DNA of 11,985 bases from NCBI RefSeq assembly GCF_002224125.1, contig NZ_NCSM01000092.1:1-11985 (forward strand), given 5' to 3'. Each line of letters starts with the position of its first letter. Positions within the stretch are counted from its first letter, which is position 1. The notes under the pieces are model-generated. The model was not told the DNA's origin. It made no database searches and saw only the letters and a list, made by a program, of their open reading frames with translations. The stretch is from Streptomyces sp. NBS 14/10. Its GTDB lineage: Bacteria > Actinomycetota > Actinomycetes > Streptomycetales > Streptomycetaceae. The translations under genes and the position numbers were made by a program. This document shows, in pieces, positions 6,628-11,985 of the stretch.

Positions 6628-7836
6628 TTACCTTTGCCAGACGCGTACGTAGTCGACCGACTTCTGTGCCGAGACTGTCGCGGGGTTCGGGTCAGAGCCG
6701 GGGCGGGAGTAGACGTACAGGTCCTCGATGATGTTCGTGTTCCCCGAGGGGGTACCCGCCGCGGTGCACACCAGCTGGCCGTCGATGTAGAACTTTGTGC
6801 CGGTGGGCGAGATGTCCGCACCGTAGGTGTGGAAGCCGTCGCCCGGGTCGAAGTCCAGCGTCGGCTGGCAGCCGCCGCCGGAGCCTGCGTGCGAGGTCAG
6901 GTGGAGTTTGCGTGGGTTGTCGCTGTACTGCTCGTAGGCATCGGTCTCCTGCCAGGAGTTCACGCCGTCCGCCTGCCAGGTCCAAAAGGCGGGCCAGAAG
7001 CCGCGCGTGTCGGAGACAGGGTTGCCGTTCGCGTCCTTGACATTGTATGTCAGTTTGGCGCGTGACTCGATGAAGGCGTGCTTGAAGGTGTAGCCGCTGG
7101 AGCCGGTCGAGGTGAGCAGGCAGGATGTCCAGCTGTAGCCCGTGCCCGAGGGAGAGGTGTGGTTCTCCCGCTTCGCGGTGATGGTGACCGCGCCGTTTCT
7201 CTCCTGGCAGTTGCGATCGAGGTTGTACTCCAGCTGCTGGTTGTCCTTGTTGCCGCGGCCGTTGTCGGCGAGGGAGCTGGAGTTGCCGCGCCACTTGGTG
7301 CCCCAGTCGACGGAGGTGCCGTTGAACTCGTCCCACCACTGGAGGTTCCAGCCGGTGCCGCCGCCCTGCGGCTGCACCCCGGTCGGCGGGTTCTCGCCAC
7401 CGGACGAGGACTCGGTGACAGTGAACATCTGCGCCGGATTCGGGGCCAGGTTCGTCCAGGTGGTGCCCTGACGGTAGGCCATCCAGATCGTGAATGTGCC
7501 GGCCGGGAACGACCGCGAGGCGGTGAACGCCTGCGCCGTCGTGCCAAGCTGGACGTTCGTACGGTGCCCGAAGTCGAGGTGCGCGTCGGAGCTGTCCCGT
7601 ACCGCGAAGACGAGCTCGTCGACCGTGATGGCCCTGTCTGCCGCCAGCTTCGCGGTGAAGGTGCCGGTCTGGCCGGCGGTCGAGTACTCGACGTCGCGCT
7701 TGAACTCCTGTACCGCCACGGTCGCGGCGGCCCGCCGGCTGCCGCCTCCCAGCGGATTGGCGAGGGCGGATCCCTGGGTGCTGAGGAGTGTTCCCAACGC
7801 AACGGGGATGAGTACCGCCCGCCAGAGCCGACGCAT
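6628..7836 (-). CDS. secreted GH16 family glycoside hydrolase
   Basis: An intact 402-residue enzyme. The signal peptide is MRRLWRAVLIPVALGTLLS with likely cleavage after SALA (residue 26). Residues about 40-140 form a beta-rich N-terminal domain of unknown type, followed by a Ser/Gly/Pro-rich linker to about 160. The GH16 catalytic domain fills the rest: WWDEFNG near 170, GFWPAFWTW at about 279-287, and the active site ETDAYE at 297-302. E297, D299 and E302 keep the E-x-D-x-x-E spacing of nucleophile, helper Asp and acid/base. The end, DYVRVWQR, is typical of the family. GH16 enzymes cleave beta-1,3 or beta-1,4 linkages in glucans or galactans by a retaining mechanism; the substrate here cannot be told. 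The start is ATG 7836 because AAGGAGG lies 6 bases upstream; a TTG two codons earlier is inside that spacing. It has a hairpin downstream and no operon partner. Confidence 0.93.
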   Translation of the reverse strand: MRRLWRAVLIPVALGTLLSTQGSALANPLGGGSRRAAATVAVQEFKRDVEYSTAGQTGTFTAKLAADRAITVDELVFAVRDSSDAHLDFGHRTNVQLGTTAQAFTASRSFPAGTFTIWMAYRQGTTWTNLAPNPAQMFTVTESSSGGENPPTGVQPQGGGTGWNLQWWDEFNGTSVDWGTKWRGNSSSLADNGRGNKDNQQLEYNLDRNCQERNGAVTITAKRENHTSPSGTGYSWTSCLLTSTGSSGYTFKHAFIESRAKLTYNVKDANGNPVSDTRGFWPAFWTWQADGVNSWQETDAYEQYSDNPRKLHLTSHAGSGGGCQPTLDFDPGDGFHTYGADISPTGTKFYIDGQLVCTAAGTPSGNTNIIEDLYVYSRPGSDPNPATVSAQKSVDYVRVWQR

Positions 7837-7842
7837 GTCCAA

Positions 7843-7849
7843 CCTCCTT
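7843..7849 (-). promoter_or_regulatory. ribosome binding site of the GH16 gene
   Basis: AAGGAGG on the minus strand, 6 bases before ATG 7836. It rules out the in-frame TTG at 7842 as the start. Confidence 0.85.
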
Positions 7850-7869
7850 GTGGCTGCCGAATGATCAAC

Positions 7870-7898
7870 ACAATGGAGCCGGTCTCAGCACGCGTCAA
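7870..7898 (-). promoter_or_regulatory. possible promoter of the GH16 gene
   Basis: Reading the minus strand, TTGACG (7898-7893) and CATTGT (7875-7870) are separated by 17 bases and lie about 35-60 bases before the start codon. The -35 is good and the -10 poor. I see no clear operator palindrome beside it. Confidence 0.4.
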
Positions 7899-8001
7899 CT
7901 TGGGTGCACAAGCTCATGGAATCACTGCCGCAACAGGTGTCGCCGAGGAGGGGCCGTACCAACATCGCGAGCGCACGCCACCGAGTCAGAATGGGTGCCA
8001 C

Positions 8002-8345
8002 ATGCGCGTTCGTGTCACCGGAGCGGCCGGAAAAGTTGCCGCGCAAGCTTCCCCCCTCCCCCCCCCCGGGATTCAAGGGCCTGCACGAGCTCAGCCTGAT
8101 TGATCTGCCCGACGGCGACCTGCGGGATGCGGACTTCGCCCAGCGGGTAGCCAGGAGAGTCGACGCGGTCGTGCACCTGGCGGCGTGTCCCGACCCGTAG
8201 GCCGGGCTGGAAGCAGTTGCACGGTGCGAACCTGCAACTGCTCACCAGCATGCTCGAAGCGGCCGGCCCGGCCCGTATCTTTACTCGCCGGCTCGGCGCA
8301 CACCATGGGGCAGTACCGCAGGCACCCGGTCGAACCGCACTGCTG
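8002..8345 (+). pseudogene. NAD-dependent epimerase/dehydrogenase, frameshifted and truncated
   Basis: Four successive frame segments make up the N-terminal half of an extended short-chain dehydrogenase. From ATG 8002, MRVRVTGAAGKV gives the TGxxGxxG-type NAD-binding loop. After the C-rich tract at 8051-8067, KGLHELSLIDLPDGDLRDAD and VDAVVHLAA follow, ending at TAG 8198-8200. A third frame gives HGANLQLLTSMLEAA from about 8220. A fourth gives GSAHTMGQYRRHPVEP near 8293-8340. 'SSAHTMGQY' where other members have 'SSNHTIGYY' recalls uronate dehydrogenase-like enzymes. The YxxxK catalytic pair and the C-terminal half are missing. It is divergent from the GH16 gene, which would suit a lost sugar-use locus, but that is inference. 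The family is well supported and the substrate is not. Confidence 0.75.
8051..8067 (+). repeat. C6-T-C10 homopolymer tract
   Basis: Six C, one T and ten C sit inside the epimerase coding sequence, exactly where the frame changes. Such runs are slippage-prone in replication and also a common source of sequencing indels. Confidence 0.9.
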
Positions 8346-8669
8346 CGCCCGTACTTCCCGAGGGGCACCGACCTGTCGCGATTGGAATGCCGATGAACTC
8401 GCGGCAGTGGCCCTTGCGCTCGACAGCAGGCTCCGCAAAGACCCCCAGTGGGACGCGCATCTGCTATCAGTCCAGGAAGCCAGTGCTGTGACGACCGGTT
8501 GAATCCGGGCTGGGCGCCGTGGTCGGTGTTTGCTCGCGACGCAGGCGGCAGGAGTGTCCCTGAGCCTGCCTCAGCTCTTCGAGCCCCCGGGAGGCAATAC
8601 CTGTACCGTGCGCACACTGGCCGCGCACGCCTGGTTCTGGACTGCAAACGCCGGCGCTGGCTGGACCGA
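8346..8669. other. unassigned stretch after the epimerase
   Basis: The plus frame that carries the last epimerase segment stays open to a TGA at 8500-8502 and reads DELAAVALALDSRLRKDPQ. This does not look like epimerase and may be a scrap of another gene joined by deletion. From 8503 to 8669 I see nothing certain; the frame leading into the next entry is open but has no good start. Confidence 0.35.
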
Positions 8670-9155
8670 GTGGAGGCAGGTTTCCGGGTTTTCGGCGCCG
8701 TGCTGGCGGTTACAGGTATCACTGGTGTCTTCGGGCTGACGAAGTACCTGGTCGACCACGACGCCCCGGCCTACGCAGCCGGTGTCTTCGGCGCCAGCAT
8801 CGCCGCATTCGCTGGACTGGTACTAAGACGCGAACGCCGACCCTCATCACCGCGCTCCCCTTCCGAATCGTCGTCAGCCGGAACGCCACGCATTTCGCTG
8901 CGCGCTGCTGGCGGCGTCCCGCATGATGCTGTCCCACGAGGCGCTGTTTCGCTCGGTCGAGGGGCTGGTTCGGCTGTTGTTGTTGTTTCCGGGCTGGCGT
9001 GGTTTGTGCCGGGGGTGGGCTGGAGGGTCGGTTACGGGCTGGGGGTGTTCGCGCGGGACGCGGGTCCGGGCGGCGGCGCCATTTTCCGCCACGATGGCGC
9101 CACAGTTGGCTCGGTGGCGCTGATGTGCAGCGCACCTGACGGCGGCAGGACCTGA
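8670..9155 (+). CDS. possible small membrane protein or remnant
   Basis: In a plus frame, GTG 8670 begins VEAGFRVFGAVLAVTGITG, a hydrophobic span of about 20 residues, then KYLVDHDAPAYAAGVFG and a second hydrophobic span ending in LVLRRERR. This is the layout of a two-span membrane hairpin with positive charge after the second span. From about residue 60 on the sequence becomes Ser/Arg/Gly-rich with no recognised pattern, which suggests decay. The frame is also open upstream, so the start is a guess and no strong ribosome site is present. No family is recognised. Confidence 0.35.
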   Translation: MEAGFRVFGAVLAVTGITGVFGLTKYLVDHDAPAYAAGVFGASIAAFAGLVLRRERRPSSPRSPSESSSAGTPRISLRAAGGVPHDAVPRGAVSLGRGAGSAVVVVSGLAWFVPGVGWRVGYGLGVFARDAGPGGGAIFRHDGATVGSVALMCSAPDGGRT

Positions 9156-9469
9156 CAGATGGGCTGAACGATGTGGACGACGCCGGCCTGTCCATGGCAG
9201 CGGTGTTCCACAGCACTCAGCATCGCTTGTCAACGAGGTGTTGTGCGTGGGCCGGTCCGGCTCAGCCGGCGGGCTGAACACTTGTGTCCCGCCCGTTTCG
9301 AGGGCCGGGCCCCCCTTTTTTTCGGTGATGCGTCAGGCGGGACGCGAACCGGGGCCGCGCCATGCCGGACGGGCTCGGCGTGGCCCGTCCGCCTGTTCGG
9401 CCGTGGTGTGGCTGCCGCCGCGCCCGCGCCCGGGGCGCACGGTGTGCTGAGCAGACGCTGAACGGGGTC
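9156..9469. other. no recognisable gene
   Basis: A plus frame near 9153-9235 reads LTDGLNDVDDAGLSMAAVFH and could be a scrap of a protein, but it has no start or continuation. A run of seven T (9316-9322) follows a C6 run and a weak GGGC/GCCC stem (9302-9312). This is not convincing as a terminator. Confidence 0.35.
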
Positions 9470-10205
9470 ATGATCGGGCGGGCGGCGGCATCCGTCGGCG
9501 TGACGGTCAAAGCGGTGCGGCATGACCCAAAACCCGGCCTGGCCGAGGAGCCGGGGACGCGACAGCTGTGGCTGCTGGCGGTACGGATCGGCCGGGCTGC
9601 TGCGGCATCGTGCAGGTCCGGCCGCCGGCCGACGCCGGGGTGCGGCTGGCCGGGACCGGGCCCCTGCCCGACGCCGGCGCCCAGCAGTTCCCTGCTGTCC
9701 TCGCTGCTCCCCTTGCCGACGTCGGGCGGCAGCTCACTGAACGGATTGCAGACCTGATCGCGCGCCGCGACACGCTGCACCGGCTCACCGGCGGCGACCG
9801 GGCCCTGCTGCCCGGCCGCGCCTGCGCGATCCTGGATCGGATGCCCGGCCTCGGCTTCAGCCCCGACTGCGTGGCCGCGCAACGCGAGGTGCTGGTGCTG
9901 GAAGGCTTCGGCGGCTTCCTGGCCCGGCTCGAACACTGGCTCGAGGGCCCCGGGCACATCGGCCTGACCAGGCACAGCTGGGAGGCCGGACCTGGGAACC
10001 GGACGACCCGAGGATCGAGGAACTCGCAACCGCCATGGCCGGCCACCACCTCGCCCACCCCACACTGCTGGGGAATCCCGCCAGCCCGCGGGCCTGGACC
10101 AGCGCTTCCACCCAGTCCAGGCTGACCAACCACCACCGAAAGGGGACCAGGGACCGATCTCAGCCCGGCTGGCCGCGCTCACCGAGACCTTCACCCCGCT
10201 CCGCC
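9470..10205 (+). pseudogene. MerR-family transcriptional regulator, multiply frameshifted
   Basis: ATG 9470 begins MIGRAAASVGVTVKAVRH, the first helix-turn-helix of a MerR protein ('GVTVRTVRHYD'). The next part in another frame (9576-9608) is WRYGSAGLLRH, matching 'YRRYG..DLLRL'. From 9610 a third frame gives QVRPPADAGVRL and a long, well-preserved effector region: TERIADLIARRDTLHRL, ALLPGRACAILDRMPGLGF, REVLVLEGFGGFLARLEHWL. At 9993 a fourth segment gives WEPDDPRIEELATAMAGHHL, and near 10151 a last shift gives GPISARLAALTETFTPLRR. That is four frame changes, including two inside the DNA-binding domain. The Tyr after RH in the winged helix region is also lost. MerR proteins usually activate neighbouring promoters; a link to the downstream AhpD-like gene is possible but unproven. 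Confidence 0.82.
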
Positions 10206-10538
10206 GGCGTACACCTCCCACACCAATGACGACAGCCCAGCGGCACATTGGCCCCGCGTCCGGCGACGCTCGTCGAGCGCCGGCTGACGACCACACAGCG
10301 CGATCACCCATCGGCACAACCGCGCCTTCAGCCGCAGCCGTGCCGGCGCTTTTGTAAGTCGTGGCGGCGGTAGGCGCTGGTCCTGGGTTGTGATCTGCGG
10401 CCTGGACGGGTCGCGTCCGTGCGGGGCCTGCTCCACACCACGTCGGGGAAAGATCTTCCGGGTGCCTGTCACATCGTGGTCGGCCGGTCCGTCAGTGCAG
10501 TGAAGTCGCCGATCAGGCCGATGCGAAGGAGCGCAGTT
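10206..10538. other. intergenic, no gene seen
   Basis: No frame here gives a recognisable protein on either strand. It contains a short inverted repeat GGAC-GGGTCGC-GTCC near 10407-10422 and should hold the promoter of the next gene, but I cannot identify -35/-10 elements with confidence. Confidence 0.4.
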
Positions 10539-11027
10539 ATGACGAATACCTCGATCTCCCGGATGCCGAACCCGGGCGAGTTCGTACCGGAGCTGAACGA
10601 CATCAGCGCTGCTCTGTTCAGGGCCACGGGCAACCGGTCGGTGCCGCGCACCACGATGAGCCTCGTCCACTTGCGTGCTGGGCAGATCGTGGGCAATACC
10701 TACCTGACGATCCTGAACACGGGCTTCCTGCGGAAGGCCGGGGAGTCCGAGGAGCGCATCACCGCCGTCTCCTCCTGGCAGGACGCTCCGTATTTCAGCG
10801 ACGCCGAACGTGCCGCCCTCGCCTTGGTGGAGGCCACTGTCCAGCCCGCTCCGCACGGCAGGGAACGTGTTTCCGACGAACTGTATGCCGAGGCGGCGAA
10901 GCACTACGACCAAAAGGCGCTGGCCACCCTCACCATCGCGATCGGCCAGATCAGCTTCTTCATCGCCCTGGCCGTCATCGGCAAGCCGCAGCCGGTCAGC
11001 TCTCTCACGGATCAGCAGTGGGACTGA
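10539..11027 (+). CDS. AhpD/carboxymuconolactone decarboxylase-like protein lacking CxxC
   Basis: An intact 162-residue protein; AAGGAG (10526-10531) lies 7 bases before ATG 10539, which rejects the longer in-frame start at 10419. The family pattern is clear: LVHLRAGQIVG (42-52), KAGESEERI (66-74), SSWQDAPYFSDAERAALAL (78-96), VSDELYAEAAKHYD (111-124), and a helical end LTIAIGQISFFIALAV (131-146). In AhpD-like proteins the segment after RAxQ.NG is C-x-x-C-x-x-x-H and carries peroxide-reducing thiols. Here it reads GNTYLTILNT, so the three positions are Asn53, Leu56 and Asn60. The redox site is therefore gone while the fold is well kept. It may bind a ligand or act in a non-redox role. It stands alone, after a broken MerR gene and before transposon remains. 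No signal peptide is seen. Confidence 0.88.
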   Translation: MTNTSISRMPNPGEFVPELNDISAALFRATGNRSVPRTTMSLVHLRAGQIVGNTYLTILNTGFLRKAGESEERITAVSSWQDAPYFSDAERAALALVEATVQPAPHGRERVSDELYAEAAKHYDQKALATLTIAIGQISFFIALAVIGKPQPVSSLTDQQWD

Positions 11028-11133
11028 CCTGATCCCTCAGCCCCGCAGGTGCTGCAAGCTGGCGATGTGCCGGTTTCGTGTCAGTGGGCTGGCATCGGCG
11101 ACGGCATGTCAGGTTGCTGTGTTTGCACTAGTG

Positions 11134-11189
11134 GTGACGTGTTGGGAGATCAGGTCACTGACGTGAGGTGTTGTACGCGGGGGTGTTGC
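11134..11189 (+). repeat. short direct repeats, possible transposon end
   Basis: GTGACGTGTTG (11134-11144) is echoed by CTGACGTGAGGTGTTG (11158-11173) and again by GTGTTGCT (11183-11190). They lie upstream of the decayed transposase and could be transposase-binding repeats at the element's left end. GTGAC (11134) and GTCAC (11155) also form a small inverted pair. Low complexity in G and T could produce this by chance. The rest of 11028-11301 shows no gene. Confidence 0.25.
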
Positions 11190-11301
11190 TGCCACGGGGC
11201 GGCACACCCCGACCCGGACCGCTGCTGTGGGAACGGCACTTCCCATTCTGCGTGGCGGCACGGTGGTCGGTGTCGGTGTCCGCCGGGGGAAGGGGTGCGG
11301 G

Positions 11302-11765
11302 GTGGGGGAGCCGGGTGCGTGGGGTGAGGTTTCGGCGGGGTTGAGGACGCCCGGGCCGGTGCTGGTGGCGTGGCTGCTGGAGCTCGATGTGGCCGGGGCG
11401 TTGACCACGGCGCATGTGCGTGCGAGTGCCCAGATCAGCGGAGTGAATGTGCGGACGGTGTGGCGCCGGCTGGCGGCGGCGCGGACCGAGGGCCGTGTGG
11501 AGCGCAGGTCGCGGACCCGGCCGGAGCTGTCCGGCCAGGCGTGGGAGGTGCTGGCGCAGGCGGGCGGGAACGTGTCGGTGCGCTGCACCGGCACCTGAAG
11601 GCTGCAGGGGAGAGGCGCCTTCGCCGGCGTCGTTGTACGGGGTGGTACGCCGGGACCTGGAGGCCGGCAGGACCCTGCCGGATCGCGCGGTGGTGGGGCA
11701 GGAGCGGGAGGAGCAGTAAACGCGGCAGGCACTGGCTGGACTTGCCCTGGCCGGGCCGCGTGTGG
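11302..11765 (+). pseudogene. DDE transposase (TniA/TnsB-like), HTH part only
   Basis: Starting near GTG 11302 (the frame is open further back), the sequence reads VLVAWLLELDVAGALTTAHV, SGVNVRTVWRRLAAARTEG and RRSRTRPELSGQAWEVLAQ. This is an N-terminal helix-turn-helix of rve-type transposases. A shift near 11578 continues as ALHRHLKAAGER and another near 11613 as SLYGVVRRDLEAGRTLPDR. After a stop at 11717-11719 a fourth segment gives HWLDLPWPGRVW (to 11765). In relatives the last motif is followed directly by the first catalytic Asp ('VWEADH'). Here the sequence departs at that point, so the entire D-D-E core is absent. Three frame changes plus the deletion make it inactive. Similarity to Mu/Tn7/Tn5053-type transposases is by architecture and is inferred. 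Confidence 0.65.
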
Positions 11766-11864
11766 GTGACGCGGAGAGGGGGGGGCTGCGCTCGGGTCGC
11801 TGCGCTCCGTGTCGATGGCGGCGTCCGCAGTCCCGCTGTCGAGGGAGAGCGTGCGGCGGCGGGT

Positions 11865-11985
11865 GTGACGTTGCCGACGGGAGCGCAACTGGTGCGGACG
11901 TCGTCGGTGCGGGCGGTGGCCGAGGCGGCCGGGCAGGCGATGGCGGCGGAGGGCGCGGTGTGTGTGACAAATCCACGAAGGATCA
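11865..11985 (+). pseudogene. N-terminus of transposition-associated ATPase (TniB/TnsC-like), broken
   Basis: GTG 11865 begins VTLPTGAQLVRTSSVRAVAE, then AAGQAMAAEGAVCVT. This is the style of the N-terminus of AAA+ partners of rve transposases, where a strand such as 'AVCLT' is followed at once by the Walker A loop GxxGxGKT. Here NPRRI follows and the glycines are missing, so homology appears to stop near 11965. The same frame runs unbroken from the transposase segment at 11718, which shows that a deletion has joined the two genes. The frame is still open at the window edge. The assignment rests on about 35 residues and on the context. Confidence 0.4.

Noticed and set aside
7078..8103. Plus-strand open frame of 341 codons
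   Set aside because: It lies mostly opposite the well-supported GH16 gene and matches nothing; only its last part overlaps the real epimerase start.
9302..9322. Rho-independent terminator with T7
   Set aside because: The stem before the T-run is only four base pairs with three loop bases and the intervening C-run breaks the geometry. There is also no convincing gene ending upstream.
9262..10317. Long minus-strand open frame of 351 codons
   Set aside because: It is the antisense shadow of the MerR pseudogene, whose plus-strand segments match a known family in order. The minus product has no recognisable domain.
1..11985. tRNA, rRNA or riboswitch genes
   Set aside because: I looked for tRNA arms with GTTCRANYC and for conserved rRNA or riboswitch cores and found none. 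Fine structure searches would need a program.

Overview
The window is high-GC DNA with GTG starts, strong AGGAGG-type ribosome sites and protein families typical of Streptomyces or a close relative. It looks like an accessory, gene-graveyard segment such as a chromosome arm or old island. Three genes are clean and full length: an RNase Z-like metallo-beta-lactamase-fold hydrolase (3036-4019, +), a secreted GH16 glycoside hydrolase (6628-7836, -) and an AhpD/carboxymuconolactone-decarboxylase-like protein (10539-11027, +). Almost everything else that can be recognised is broken by frameshifts, stops or truncation.

Layout. 1-172 holds a truncated Nudix hydrolase (-) that abuts the end of a decayed integrase-type transposase (168-545, -). 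672-2860 holds two overlapping + strand genes: a possible nucleotidyltransferase of the CCA-adding/poly(A) polymerase type and a probable phosphodiester-glycosidase (NAGPA-like) protein, each with two frameshifts. The intact RNase Z-like gene follows. 4016-5174 holds - strand remains, the best being a broken member of an uncharacterised actinobacterial family with a CWFC motif. 5159-6584 has two weak small ORFs, a hairpin and a 9-bp tandem repeat, but no recognised gene.

The GH16 gene (6628-7836, -) has a signal peptide, a clear start and a downstream hairpin. Facing away from it is a frameshifted NAD-dependent epimerase (8002-8345) carrying a C6-T-C10 tract, followed by a possible small membrane protein (8670-9155). 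A MerR regulator with four frame changes (9470-10205) precedes the intact AhpD-like gene, whose expected redox residues are all replaced. The right end (11302-11985) is a decayed transposase that has lost its DDE core and runs in one frame into what looks like the start of a partner ATPase, itself broken before Walker A.

How the genes work together. The start of the glycosidase overlaps the stop of the nucleotidyltransferase, so these two were probably co-translated. With the RNase Z-like gene just downstream they may once have formed a functional group, but this is inference. About 17 frame changes fall in the broken genes and none in about 2.7 kb of intact genes. That favours real decay over uniform sequencing error, although raw-read checking would settle it. 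All family names come from reading motifs by eye; no database search was possible.
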